Positions 1 to 10,471 of a DNA stretch of 64,000 nt are shown here, piece by piece; within the stretch, counting starts at the first letter, position 1, and every line of letters begins with the position of its first letter. The stretch is taken from positions 54,133-118,132 of the forward strand of contig JAGFNQ010004032.1 of assembly GCA_024364735.1 (NCBI GenBank). The letters are read 5' to 3'. Under the pieces are notes generated by a model. The model saw nothing but the letters and a program-made list of their open reading frames with translations. It had not been told where the DNA came from and did no database searches. The stretch is from Boesenbergia rotunda. Taxonomy: Eukaryota; Streptophyta; Magnoliopsida; Zingiberales; Zingiberaceae. The position numbers were made by a program, and so were the translations under genes.

Positions 1-1886
1 GAGTCGCCAGCTCCTGCTCTTTGTCGTTCAGGGTCGTCCGGAGCTCCTCCGAGGACTTCATCATCTTGTCTAGCTCCGCCTTCAAGGCTTGGGCCTCGAC
101 AGCCTTCTGGTCGAGGTCCAAGCGGGCACTGCGCTGCAGGGCCAGAGCCTTCTTCCTCTCCTGCTCAAGGGTTGCGTGCAGGGAGGAAGATCGGGCATAC
201 GCCCGCTCGGCTGCCTCCGCTCGGGTGGTTTTCTCCGTCAGCAGCGCCTCAGCGGAACGGAGTTTTTCCTTAAGGTCCAGTATCTCCGAGCGGAGGATAG
301 CTGTACCTCCTCGCCGGCCGGGAAGGTTAGCGTGCGACTGGCGGAGCTCCAATTCCTCGAGCCGCCGTTCGGCCGCTTCGGCGTCCCTGGTGTTGATAAC
401 CAAGGAATAGGCGACGCTCGAGCAGGAGGCCCAAAACTACAATAAAAATGTTAGAAAGAAGCAAGTTATTTAAGCATCAAAAGCATCGGACTTACATGCG
501 TAGCGTCCTGAAAGAACTGGTCGGCCAGTCGGATCGGGGGCCTGGAAGTCCCTCCCTCATGCCCTGCTCCCAGCAGTCCGCCAATTCCCCGTAAAGGGTA
601 AGCCGCTGCTGGACTTCACTAGGGGTCGCTGGGTCGACCGAGGGGAGGTATACGCCATAGGCACACGGCTGCGAGCGGCGTCCTCCCGAGCGAGGCGAAT
701 CCGGTGCGCCAGCCGACCGGCTCGCTCCAGCCGGGCTGGCAGTTGCCTCTGTAGGTTTAGATTGAGAGCCCGACGCAGAAGTCCTCGGGCGCCTCTTCAA
801 AGGTTGCGGGTCGGGAGAATCAGAAGAGGACCGACCTGCCTCCGTCGGTTCCTCTATACGGATAGAAGCACTGGCCTTCCGCTTGGAAGGCAGGGACTTC
901 TGCAGGGTAGGCTGAACCTTCTGCTTACCGGAAGATCTTGCAGGGGCAGAAGATTTGGATGAGCCGACCGGCTCCCTAGAACCAGTCGCCGCTGGTTGGG
1001 CAGGAGCCTGAGGGGCGGGCTCCGCGCTCTCAGGAATCGGAGGCTGGTCGGACAGACCGCCCTGGCGCAGGCGCAGTTGTTCAGCCGCCCGGGCGTTTAA
1101 CTCTTCGTCTGCCAGGCCCAGGGCCTCATCGAGGGCCGCTCCCACATCATCTCGGCTGCAAAATCATAGGATATTGAGTTAGGGGAAAAAGGAGTACGAA
1201 ACAAAAAATGACTTACAGAAGGTGCCGGGCAGGGCGGCAGGCACTCGGCTCAGCCCAAACATGTACAAGACGGCGTCATTGAGAAGTTTCATGCCGTCGA
1301 AGCGGAGGCCCCCGAGTAGCGAAACCGCCGTTTTAAATAAGGGGTCGGACTTAAAATTCCTTAAGGGAGCTATAGGTGGCATGTCTTCAACCCATCCGAT
1401 CGGGAACCCAAGGCTGGTCGGAGGGCTTATGAAGAAAAAATGAGCTTTCCACCCCTTATTCGAGGAGGGAATATTCTCCACTATGGATAGTTTGGCTCGG
1501 ACTTGGAGAAAGAAATTCCCGGCCTCCTGTTTCTTCGGGTAATAAAAGAAATAAAGAACCTCCGGTCGGAGGGGGACTCGGTAAAGGGTAAAGAGAACTA
1601 TTAGGTTACATAGTATACGAACGGCATTGGGAGAAAGCTGGAAGATGGGCACGTGGAAGAAGTTACAGAACTCTACAGTAAAGGGATGAAGAGGGTAGCG
1701 CAGGCCGGACATGTGCTGGTCCCGGAAAAACACAAAGAAGCCGGCCGGGGGCTTGTGGGGTCGGTCGGCCTTGGTAGGAACGACGATGCGATAGTTCTCC
1801 GGGATATTGTAGGCCAGTCGGAGGTCGGAGGCAGTCTCGTCGTAAAGGGTAGACTCGACGGAAGTGTACCACGCAGGGGCAGCCAT
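1..1886 (-). CDS. Antisense additional ORF: putative gypsy-type transposase (PF04195-like) domain plus coiled coil, partial, probably decayed
   Basis: Spliced gene read right to left. Exon 1 is 1886-1217: the first ATG of the frame gives MAAPAW, and an upstream GTG is ignored. It carries the block HPFTVEFCNFFHVPIFQLSPNA and later WKAHFFF, typical of the plant PF04195 family (function unknown, found in retrotransposon-associated ORFs). Its donor is GTAAGT at 1216-1211. Exon 2 (acceptor CAG at 1156, or CGAG ending at 1151, which keeps frame) is rich in Pro, Ser, Arg and Lys with basic runs, and ends at 496 with donor GTAAGT. Exon 3 starts at 436 and runs off the window as a Glu/Ala/Arg/Leu-rich heptad coiled coil. 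Exon 2 changes frame near 550-570: the 3' end reads ADQFFQDATH in the frame that joins exon 3, one base off the upstream frame. This is a decayed copy or a missed small intron. The role is unknown. Confidence 0.6.
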
Positions 1887-1986
1887 GGGGCAGAAGGAAA
1901 GGGAAGAAAAGGGGAGAATCTGACCGTAGGTGGTGACGAAGCGGATTATGAAACGGGCGGAGAAGCAGGAAATCGGCGGCGGCACG

Positions 1987-2339
1987 CGAAGACAGCGAGC
2001 AGCACCGAGGTAAAGAGAGAACAGGGAAGAGCAAATAAGGGTTTCGGTGAATATGGAGGCCTATTTATAGTTAGGCCGAAGGATGGGAGACCGTCCGATG
2101 GCGATCCACGTGTACGGAGATCGCCTCATCCATGCCATTGAAGCGTCCCACGAATCAGCCTCGAAAAGACGCGCCGCAGGTGCTGACGCCGCCTGCATCG
2201 GCGACAGGGCGCGTCGTCGTGTCGGCCAGTCGGAAGCTGCCGCGTGGCAGAAAGAATTACGCGCGTTAATGGCCATTAAAAGCTCGTAATCATGGAGAGA
2301 AATCGCATCCCGGTCAGCCAACCAACGGGCGCCACGTGG
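1987..2339. other. Upstream region of the antisense ORF, no gene seen
   Basis: GC-rich sequence between the antisense ORF and the tandem-repeat part of the LTR. Short ORFs occur on both strands, but none has a recognisable domain. It contains the antisense ORF's 5' region and may include the start of the LTR. Confidence 0.4.
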
Positions 2340-2594
2340 CCCGGACCATTAAAGCGGAGGTGATGCCGTTAAGGCGCCGGTCGCCTCGGGCGTGTCACAT
2401 CACCTCATTCGACTTAGAATGTCGCGTCTCCATTAATTGACTGACTCGGGCAATCACGAGAAAATCGTCTGGGGCGCATGACACTCCACCTTTCTTGCGA
2501 CTCAAGGCAAACGCTCTCCCTCCCAAACATATTCAGTATATCTCTCATCAACTATCAATGTTCGTCCGGTCGGACGCATTCACAATATACGGAC

Positions 2595-2825
2595 GCGTGG
2601 CGGCCCACGCTCTTTTCAGTCGGGAATAACTATTTTGCCTACGCAGGACAATTTACGAGGACGCGTGGCGGCCCACGTTCCTCCGGTCAAAATCTTCATC
2701 CGCTCGGATACCCTCACCATGTCAATGGTTAGTCGGGGATGCGTGGCGGCCCACGCTCCTTCATCATGCTTCGTCCGGCCGGACGACCTCGTTAAAAAAG
2801 AGTCAGGTGCGTGGCGGCCCACGCC
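2595..2825 (+). repeat. Four-copy tandem array of the GCGTGGCGGCCCACGC motif
   Basis: The 16-base motif starts at 2595, 2663, 2741 and 2809, so spacing is 68, 78 and 68 bases. Copies are followed by a pyrimidine-rich stretch and a TCCGGTCGGAC-like block. The same core recurs once at 45930 and twelve times at 62583-63893, linking these LTRs. Confidence 0.85.
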
Positions 2826-3205
2826 CCTCTCGACTAACAATCTTCGTCCGCCCGGACAAGGCGAGCATACTCAACACCAGCTGTTGAGCATCGTGTTAAG
2901 TCGGCTGGATATTAAAAGGGCAAAATCGCTCGGCCGCAGAATGGTTGTTCACACTTGTAGTCCAGTCAGTCGGACTGATCGCCTCCTTCGACTAGACTTG
3001 AGGGGAAGGCTATTGATCCCGCCCTATCTTTGGCATCATATGGGCAGCCAGCGTGGCAAACGACCTGGCCAGTTTTGGGGTCCACGCCATTGTACGGGTA
3101 GCCAGCTTGACACCCTAGCCGGGCCCAGGGCCCCCGCCGGCCGGACGGGCTCAGGGCGGTTGGTTAGAATAAATATGGCGGTTCATCCGGCCGGTCAAGT
3201 CCGGC

Positions 3206-3345
3206 CGACCGCATTAAGGCTTACACGCCTCGTTTATCCGGGTATTTCCGCCCGGCCACATTAAGGCTTACATGCCTCGTCTAGCCGGGTATTCCCGGCC
3301 GACCGCATTAAAGCTTACACTCGTTCATCCGAGTGCATCCGCCCG
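3206..3345 (+). repeat. Three-copy tandem repeat, about 45-50 bp unit
   Basis: The unit reads CATTAAGGCTTACA, then CTCGT, then CCGGGTAT, then CCCGGCC. It appears three times with minor changes and sits between the first array and the TATA box of the LTR. Confidence 0.7.
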
Positions 3346-3590
3346 GCAGTCCTTTACACAGGCTTGATATCCAGCCGGGCGTGCCGTCCCTGTGTCCACT
3401 CGGGCACTCTCTCAGAATCACCTTGGGATAAAGAGAATGCACTTGCACCAGCTGCCGATAGCAGGCTGTCACCACTCGTGTGAACTGACACTCTCTGACC
3501 GGCGCCGCCTGTCCGAGATTTACAGAAACCTGTCTTTTTCCTCACATAAGACAAACAGTATGCGACAAAGTGTTGGTTACAAATCAACAT

Positions 3591-3760
3591 AACCATACCA
3601 TATCCTCTGACCCTGTCAGAGAAGCCTGACTCAGGTCATACTCAAAACGACCTAACCATACCATATCTTCTGATCCTGTCAGAAGATCCTGACACAGGTC
3701 ATACCCAAATCGACCTAACCATACCATATCCTCTGACTCTGTCAGAAGGTCCTGACACAT
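3591..3760 (+). repeat. Three-copy tandem repeat, 63-64 bp unit
   Basis: ACCATACCATATC followed by TCTGA.C.TGTCAGA, CCTGAC.CA.GTCA and CGACCTA repeats at about 3591, 3654 and 3717. The CTGAC...GTCAG halves can pair, so each unit has weak dyad symmetry. It ends about 25 bases before the TATA box, a position typical of U3 enhancer repeats. Confidence 0.8.
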
Positions 3761-3784
3761 GTCAGAATTGGTCCTTTTCCCCGG

Positions 3785-3793
3785 CTATATAAG
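3785..3793 (+). promoter_or_regulatory. LTR TATA box
   Basis: CTATATAAG, followed about 30 bases later by the GGTACGCGC leader that is also found after the TATA box at 46552-46560. Conservation between the two LTRs supports a real core promoter. Confidence 0.7.
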
Positions 3794-4407
3794 CCACTCC
3801 CCTCCTCATTATCAGGTACGCGCGAAACCTCTCGTCTCCAGTGCTCCATTATTTTCCTTGTTCATCGGAGTACTGACTTGACCGTCGGAGTGCCTTGCCG
3901 GGACGTCTCCCGGCTAGGTTGCTAACGGTCATCTTCCTCCCCAGGTCCACCTCCATCCGGTCGAGGGTTCATCCGGCGGCACCTGCTTCCGACCCTTCAG
4001 AGGACACCCCACGCCCGCTGCCATTCTGCGCGAGGACATCCAGTCATCGTTCACGTCACGCCCCTCTACACCGTCATCCGATTGCGGCTTCATCGCGCTC
4101 GACGACAGGATCAGAGGACGAGTGCTATTCTTTCTATATCTCAATCTATCTTTTGATTTTTTTTTTTTGTAGTTAAAATAATCACCTTAAAAGAATTTGG
4201 AAAAATGTTGATATTGCGAAGAAGAAAGAATATAGAATAGAACTTGTTTGAAACATAGTAAAACATTTATATTGATCAAATCAGAATAGTTAGTTATGAT
4301 GTTCAGATTGAACAATGATTAATTTGAGTAGAATTTGATATGTGAATGATGTAAATTGGTTTACTTGAATCCTAGCTAAATTATTAAAGACCATAAGAAA
4401 AAGTAGA

Positions 4408-4409
<2 letters not shown>

Positions 4410-4499
<90 letters not shown>
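4410..4499. repeat. (TA)n microsatellite
   Basis: About 44 uninterrupted TA dinucleotides in AT-rich DNA. Length is likely to vary between individuals and may be miscounted in an assembly. Confidence 0.97.
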
Positions 4500-4500
<1 letters not shown>

Positions 4501-4754
4501 CATGATTATTGGGATGAACATCATTAGCTGATTTAAATCTTACATAGATATGATTCAAGAACATCAACTAAATTGTCAAAGATCCAAATTAAAATGATAG
4601 AAATTAACTACCAGATGAACAAACAAACTCCTTTCCAATCATAATGAACAAAAAGTCAAAAACCAAAGTGTGAGGATGACAAGTATGATCCCCAATTCGA
4701 ATGTTCAAAACCACATATATAACGAACAATTAAGAAACAAAAACGGAGACTCAC

Positions 4755-4910
4755 AAGAGATTTTCTTTCAGCATTATCTAAGATCGGAGTAGCCTCGGCG
4801 ATGGGAAGCGAGAAGAGCTTGGAGATCTCGTCTAGGGCTGAGGCATTGAGCACTTAGTATACGGCTTCTTCGAAGGCAATATCTGTCGTCGCCCACTGAG
4901 ATGGAGCGAT
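4755..4910 (-). pseudogene. Possible decayed exon of unknown origin
   Basis: On the minus strand, codons from about 4910 to 4755 read as plausible protein (ATTDIAFEEAVY, one stop, then VLNASALDEISKLFSLPIAE) and end at a good donor, GTGAGT (4754-4749). GC content is higher than in the AT-rich flanks. I do not recognise the family. It could be a captured or relict gene exon, or chance. Confidence 0.2.
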
Positions 4911-5017
4911 GAATAAAAATCAAAATTTAAAAAAGAGGCCCTTCAAAGGTGGGGCCCTGTCTACACCACTCTGAGGTCAGCTCTGCCTATTAGCATGACA
5001 TACACCTACATAATATA

Positions 5018-5801
5018 TGTTGGAAAAATAAATGATAAATTAGAAGAAATTGACTCTACTACGATAGTCCCAAATCGGAAGGAACTATGGTTCTAGTTGC
5101 CTATTAGCCCCCGGGCTATGGTACAGCAGTATGGTAACTAATCGTTAACTTAGGCATCCGTGGTTTGATCCCTAACTACGGCGCATTTTACATGAATTTT
5201 TCCTCCAAATGAGGCACGAACCCTGGGACGCTGGGCTTCTAGACTGCCCACCACGAGCGCTTCCCAATTTACTCTTGTGACCGGTGGGAAACTTCCGTGG
5301 GACCGAACCGGTCACCCCAGGTTCAATTTGTCTGCTGTCTGATTCATCATTTTCAAATCGGAAGGAACAACGGATGAACTTGACTCTAATATAATAGGAA
5401 AATAGTTTTATATTGAGAATTTTAGGAACCATGTCCCAAGGTTCACAAATCAAATCCTTTTTTTTTTGTAATTGGATAAACCAGTCTTGAATATTCTTCA
5501 CAACAACTCTTTTTTCTTCTTGTGCATCCGGACGAACCTTGCACGGAAACGTTACATATACGGGACGAACCCTTTCTCATTGACCTTGCACAGATCTCGC
5601 ACATTGCTTGTCTCGCACAATCTCTATTGACTTGGACGTATACACATTGCTTCTCTCTATTGACCCTCCCCTTTGCCTTGGAGGCAAACTTGTATTTATA
5701 GGGGGTAGAAAGTTTCTTCCCCTTCCTCCATTAATGAAAGAGGTTGAGTGGATTAGAAGAGGAAGGGGAAGGGGCACCTTCTCACTTTCCTAACTCCAAC
5801 A
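5018..5801 (-). repeat. Probable LTR of a minus-strand copia-like element
   Basis: It starts TGTTGGAAAA and ends ACTCCAACA, so both strands begin TGTTGG. On the minus strand it is preceded by a purine run, GACGAGTGGGAGA (rc of 5802-5814), which fits a polypurine tract before a 3' LTR. The partner LTR is not in view and no pol is left. The interior includes a GC-richer block at 5090-5340. Confidence 0.5.
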
Positions 5802-6538
5802 TCTCCCACTCGTCTAAATCAATCCATAAAGGTCATCTAGTCACATAGACCATGTAAGAAAGTCACAAAGACCATATAAGAATATTCAATTAATACTCCA
5901 GAGAAAATGATTCATACGACAATAAACACACTGAGCAATTACTACTAAGAAAGTTATTATACTTAATTTAGCTTCTTTGTAAAACGAATTTGAGACAACA
6001 ATAACTTGTCTTTATCCCAGATTAAATATTTACATCAATATGAACATCTTTAATCTCTCATATGACAACTATATTAAGAGCATGTTCAACATCTCTAATT
6101 AATACATTTAATCACAATTATATTTTTAAGTACTCAACAAAAAAATATAACTGGTCGACCAGTGAATAAGTATCACATATGTAAATCAATTTTAATATTT
6201 CTTTTTAGCTAGAATCTATTCATTCTAATCAATCATTTTCCTAGTTATGCTCCATAGACCGAATCATCCATAGTTAATAGGATACACACTAAAATAGCAG
6301 ACACTGATTAAAACTTTAAGTGAACAGTTAAATAGTCATTTAGGATAAAATTGAGATTAACTTATAATTTCATGGGTTTCACATAATAGAGAAGCAGGGA
6401 TCCATTCTTCTACTACCCTTATTGTTGCTATAATACATGTGGTATGAATAACATGCTATGATGTTATTCTCTTTACCAAAAAGAGTGCATGCTTTTCTCA
6501 AATATTTAACATCATACAAATTTTGATCTAGACATACC
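5802..6538 (-). other. AT-rich non-coding remnant next to LTR 5018-5801
   Basis: No ORF of interest on either strand. It begins with the likely polypurine tract of the minus-strand element, so it is probably non-coding 3' internal sequence of that element, cut off by the LTR fragments from 6539. Confidence 0.4.
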
Positions 6539-6894
6539 TGATGGGACCTTTGCGTCTAGCTAGAGGGGGGTGAATATTTTCTCTTGGATTTTGTCTATAA
6601 AATATTAGCCAAAGCACAAGAAAAATATAAGTAAAAATAATAACAATTAAGACAATGCTAATTCCCTTGATTTACTTGGTTTCCATCTCCTTAAGGTGAC
6701 TAATTCAAGGATCCACACCCATACAATTAAGCTCCATTATGCTCTTCTCCTTTTCAATCAAGCTTGAAGGTGAAGAAACCCTTGTAAGATGATCTCTTCC
6801 TCTTTACAAGATGGAACTTTGAGTTTGAGGAAAAGAGTAGGCTTTGGAAGCTTTGGGTACACAACAAGAAGGTTTTACAATCAAAATTTGCAAC
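6539..6894 (-). repeat. LTR fragment, copia-like, copy 1
   Basis: Starts TGATGGGACC, followed by CTAGAGGGGGGTGAAT, the reverse complement of the ATTCACCCCC..CTAG end seen in the copia LTRs of this window. It shares GGT.TCCA.CTCCT..AGGTGACTAAT with copy 2 that follows. No partner LTR is seen. Confidence 0.55.
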
Positions 6895-7076
6895 TGTTAG
6901 GACCTTGACGTTAGGCTAGAGGGGGGGATGAATAGCTTTTTCTTTGATTGTTGTCTACAAGAATGTTAGCTAAAGCACAAAAACAATAATAGACAAAATC
7001 AATTAACAAAGAAAGCAATGCTAACTCCCTTGATTTACTTGGTATCCACCTCCTAGAGGTGACTAATCCAAGGATA
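6895..7076 (-). repeat. LTR fragment, copia-like, copy 2, interrupted by the element at 7077
   Basis: Starts TGTTAGGACC and parallels 6539-6720, including GCAATGCTAACTCCC and CTTGATTTACTTGGT. Similarity stops at CCAAGGATA, exactly where a TGTTGG terminus starts at 7077, so this copy was probably the target of that insertion. Confidence 0.55.
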
Positions 7077-8251
7077 TGTTGGGGCAATCTATGGTCCGGA
7101 GTGACCATGTGTTTTGATGTTTGGGCAAAGGGTTTAAGTTAGGTTTACCCTTGTATTCTAATATGTGTATGTGAGTGTGCGGGATTGCAGGTTACACATA
7201 TTAACTTAGCTCGACGGCTTCGGGAATGGTGAAAGGTGGCATGGAGACAAGCCGCGAGCTTGTGTGCGTACCTGAGGGACTATGGATAGCAGGGACGATG
7301 AGCCGAGGGGCACAAACTTCGAGGTATGCGTGAAGGAAGGCATGGAGGCAAGTTGGAGGCTTGTGTACATCCGAGGGACGGGAGCCAAAGATGAAGAGGG
7401 CGCGAAGGCAATAGTCGAGGCTGCTGGTGAAGAGTCAGCTGAGTCATGAAGGGACGAAAGCCGAGGGAAGAGGACTCCAAGGGTAAGCCGGGAAGTGGAC
7501 TTCAAAGGGCACACGCGAAGGGTGGCATAGAGGCAAGCCAAGGGTTTGCGTGCGCATCCGAGGGACGATAACCAGTGGAAGAAGACTTCAAAGGGCAAGC
7601 CAAGGGAGTGTACTTGAAGGCACTCGTGAAGGAGGGTCGTCAGAGTGAGGAAGAGTGTCTTTGTAGGCTGGGCTGTCGACTGGGAATATAACAGTCGACT
7701 ACCAGCAACAACAGAAACTCACAAAAGGTAGTCGACCCTGGACCAGTTGACTGCTCTGGGAGCAGTCGACTGGTAGTGACTGGTAGTGTTGGTTGAAAAT
7801 TCAAACGTTGAGCTACAACGGTCGATTTTCAATGGGATCAGTCGATTGCCTTGGGAGCAGTTGACTGGTAGGGTGTTTTCCAGCCTTGAGTTTTATTTAA
7901 AGAGGCTCGGTTTTGGCTGGAAACCTTTGACGAAACAAGCTTGGTTAGAGCTTGTTAGTAGTCTTTGGTGCTCAGAAGTGTGTCCGAGTTTGTGGCGAGG
8001 TTTCTCCACCCACAAGGAGCTACACGAGCTAGCCGGAGGGCATCCGGGGAGTGATCTGCCGAAGGATCGAGGGATCGTCCACCTCACGGACTGTCGTGGA
8101 GTAGGAGCTTCACCTCCAAACCACGTAAATAGGTTTGTGTTAGCGTTTTTGATTTTATTATTATTGTTTCCGCTTGCACACGCTAACCTTATAGGAAGAA
8201 AACCGAGAAATTGCTATTCACCCCCTCTAGCAAGACAACAACGATCTAACA
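7077..8251 (+). repeat. 5' LTR of the truncated gag-only element
   Basis: Begins TGTTGGGGCAATC and ends CACCCCCTCTAGC..GATCTAACA directly before the primer site. It contains the ACCAGTTGACTGCTC/GAGCAGTCGACTGGT inverted repeat near 7745-7780 and a TATTTAAAG TATA-like box near 7894. LTR length is 1175 bases. The LTRs of the two related elements are 991 and 1028 bases. Confidence 0.75.
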
Positions 8252-8253
8252 AG

Positions 8254-8265
8254 TGGTATCAGAGC
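8254..8265 (+). promoter_or_regulatory. Primer-binding site (initiator-Met tRNA)
   Basis: TGGTATCAGAGC, complementary to the 3' end of plant initiator methionine tRNA, starts two bases after the LTR end. This fixes the LTR boundary and the + orientation. Confidence 0.9.
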
Positions 8266-8320
8266 GAATGACCGCTCTTGTTGGAATAATCGCCAAAGGA
8301 GCACAAGCTAGAGGAGAAAA

Positions 8321-9894
8321 ATGATAGAAGACAAGTTGGGGGATGATATCAACACTCCACCATCTTATGATCATGAAGATTTTGGTTATTGGAAGACAAG
8401 GATGGAGACTTGGCTTGAAATAGATTGGGGGTGTATAATGGTGCTAGAAGAGCCATTTGAAATTCCAAGAGACAAGCATGGGAAAAAGCTTAGACCTAGA
8501 TCTTGGACTAAAGAGCAACAAAGTAAATCAAGGGGAAATGAGAAGGTAATTTCGATATTAGTTAACATTTTGCCTACTAATGTGTTAAGTGGTGTAGGAG
8601 AGTATCACAATGCATATGAGTTATGGAACAAGATAGGAGAATTCCATAAAAACCCTACACGAGCTCAAGAGCCCAAGGAGACAAGCCAAATGGTTCAAGA
8701 AGAAGAAAAAGGAAAAGAATCGTCAACCTCATCAAGTGAAGAGGCACAATTAAGTGAGAGATCATTCACCTCATCAAGAGAAGAAGAAGAGGTGTCAACT
8801 TCAAGAATTGAGGGGGAGATGAGATCCTCATCAATATTGGAGCAAGAAGAAGCTCCTACCTCCACCAAAGTAAGAACAAAAGACCACATCATTTGCTTTG
8901 GGTGCAATAAAAAGGGACACTACAAGGACAAGCGTCCAAATGGTAAGAAAAGGAGGTAAATCCTAAACCCATTTCAATTTCTTTTAAATCTAACATGGGT
9001 TGTAGAAATGGAGAAGCCCAAGAGAAAAGAAAGAAAATTAGATGCTTCACATGTGGAGAGCTAGGACACTATCACACCAAATGTCCAAGAAAAGGAGAGC
9101 TCAAGAAATTGGGGCATCTGAGAAGATGGAAGAAAGAGGAAAAGAAGAAAAGAAGCTCACATCAAGAGGGAGCTCCAAGGGTAAGGGAGGTAATCCCTAA
9201 CTTTAAATTAAAATGTAATTCAAATTTAAGTTCCTCCATGCATGCTAAAGATAGTGCCAATTATTTACTTATGCATAACTTAGGATTTAAATATCATGAG
9301 ATAAGTATGGTTTGTATTGTAGATCAAAAATCTAGAAAAACCATGCATCATGATAAATCCAAGACCATTAGACCTAAGGATTAAGACAAAAATCCCAAGA
9401 ATGAGAGACATATGCCTAGAAAGGTGGGTAGGTTTAGGAATGTCCAAGGTGGACATATGGATTCTAGGGTTAGAAGCCTAGAGAGGGAAAATCAAGCTTT
9501 GAGGCAAGGGCTTGATAAATTGAAGAAAACCCTAGGAAGATTCACGGTTGGATCTAAGGGTTTAGATATGATGTTGGGTAGTCTAAAACCCAACAATGAT
9601 AGATCAGGGTTGGGATACCGATCTAAGGTCTCCAATGCCAATGGGAAGAAGTATGCTAGGGTAGCATATAACTATGGCAAGAAGGAGAAGTCCAAAAATG
9701 GCAAGGGGATGCCATTTAAAAGTAAAATGAATGACTTAACCAAGGATAAGACGTCTAAGGTTAAGAATGTTAGGTTTGTAGGCCAAGAGTCATTGGAGGT
9801 ACACCGGTGTGGCCTAGTGTTGGTTGAGTCACCTAGGGAGATGACTAGGGATAAGAGCTCAAGGGGGAGCTCTAGGAGCCTTTGGGATCCATGA
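8321..9894 (+). pseudogene. Copia-type Gag (UBN2-like, two CCHC knuckles), broken
   Basis: Starts with ATG 70 bases after the LTR. The N-terminal half (PPSYDHEDFGYWKTRMETWL, then WTKEQQ, then NAYELWNK) is the copia capsid-like UBN2 region. An acidic Ser/Glu-rich linker follows, then knuckle 1 (CFGCNKKGHYKDKR, last Cys replaced by Arg) and knuckle 2 (CFTCGELGHYHTKC, intact), then a basic C-terminal region with a Leu-rich stretch. A one-base shift near 8955 and a TAA at 9382-9384 break the frame. The intact relative at 35631-37310 shows the original layout. It would package element RNA if functional. Confidence 0.8.
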
Positions 9895-10040
9895 TAAATG
9901 GATCTCGGGAGATGTTTCTCTAGGAGGTCTAGGTGGGCCATAGAGTGTGCCAAAAGAGTTGGAGACGGACTTGAGTCTCATTTCTTGGGTTGAGTTGGAG
10001 ACGGACTTGTGCCAAAAGAAGGGAACGAAGCAACTAACAG

Positions 10041-10471
10041 AGTGAACTAACTGGAAAGTGTGGCTGTTGAGTTGTTTTTGGTGTTCTCTGCGCAGTCTTC
10101 TTGATCTTTCGGTTTCTGCTGGTGCTTGTGCTTGCATTTGTTCTGTAAGCTTCTTCTCGAGTCTCTTATGCTTCATCTGATATATTGCTGAGACGTTTGT
10201 GGAGAGGTTACTCCACTGAGAAGGAGAAGTTCTTAGCCGATTTCATTTCGGGGTCTAATCTGTCGAAGATCAAGGGATCGTCCACCTCACGGGCACGCCA
10301 AGGAGTAGGGGTAAGTTATCCCCGAACCTTGTAAATCCTGTGTCATTCTCTGCTATCTTTTTATTTCTGTTGTATTTTGTTTTTCGTTGCTAACTCGATT
10401 ATAGAAAAGAAGCAAAATTTTCAGTGGGTGGCTATTCACACCCCTCTCTCTAGCCATCCCAGATCCTAACA
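10041..10471 (+). repeat. 3' part of a copia-like LTR
   Basis: Contains GGAGAGGTTACTCC, GGGATCGTCCACCTCACGG and GCTATTCACACCCCTCTCTCTAG, and ends ATCCTAACA. The same order occurs in LTR 7077-8251 (8000-8251), so it is a diverged family member. It lacks a 5' part and the next bases are not a Met primer site. Confidence 0.55.

Larger units (their letters stand above)
1..4113 (+). mobile_element. 3' part of a Tat-type Ty3/gypsy LTR retrotransposon (cut by window edge)
   Basis: The right part (about 2340-4113) looks like an LTR. Its TATA box, short leader and downstream block (TACGCGC, then ACTGACTTGA.CGTCGGAGT, then TAACGGTC, then GACAGGATCA) match the LTR that ends at 46811 in the same order. 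The left part holds an antisense ORF of a kind found between pol and the 3' LTR in plant gypsy elements. The LTR end is placed at the A of GGATCA (4113) because the second copy has its primer-site region just after the same bases. Gag and pol would lie left of base 1, so the lineage is inferred from the LTR match. The left LTR boundary and any target duplication cannot be seen. Confidence 0.65.
2340..4113 (+). repeat. LTR of the left Tat-type element (left boundary approximate)
   Basis: Holds three separate tandem arrays (2595-2825, 3206-3345, 3591-3760) upstream of a TATA box, then a leader homologous to 46553-46811. The arrays sit in the U3 part, as is common in long gypsy LTRs. The right end is set by homology to the other Tat-type LTR. 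The left end is a guess because the partner LTR is outside the window. Confidence 0.5.
7077..10040 (+). mobile_element. Truncated gag-only (TR-GAG-like) copia-type retroelement
   Basis: 5' LTR 7077-8251, primer site 8254-8265, gag 8321-9894, then about 145 bases matching the post-gag region of the complete element at 33551-38368 (the TGTGCCAAAAGA and GACTTGAGTCTCA blocks). Homology then stops near 10040, with no pol and no 3' LTR. Gag and LTR relatives at 33551-38368 and 57345-62161 show the family. Confidence 0.7.

Noticed and set aside
492..962. Long + strand ORFs at 21-445 and 762-962 opposite the antisense gene
   Set aside because: They are GC-driven shadows of the minus-strand exons, with no domain and Arg/Ser-rich low-complexity translation.
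3600..3780. Spaced repeats that could suggest a CRISPR array
   Set aside because: The spacers are themselves repeated, so this is a simple tandem repeat inside a plant LTR.
4376..4567. Minus-strand ORF of Tyr-Ile repeats
   Set aside because: It is only the translation of the (TA)n microsatellite.
5090..5340. Possible tRNA-derived SINE with a GGTTTGATCCC box
   Set aside because: The B-box-like sequence is there, but I could not place a convincing A box at the right distance, nor a tail or target duplication, and it lies inside a probable LTR.
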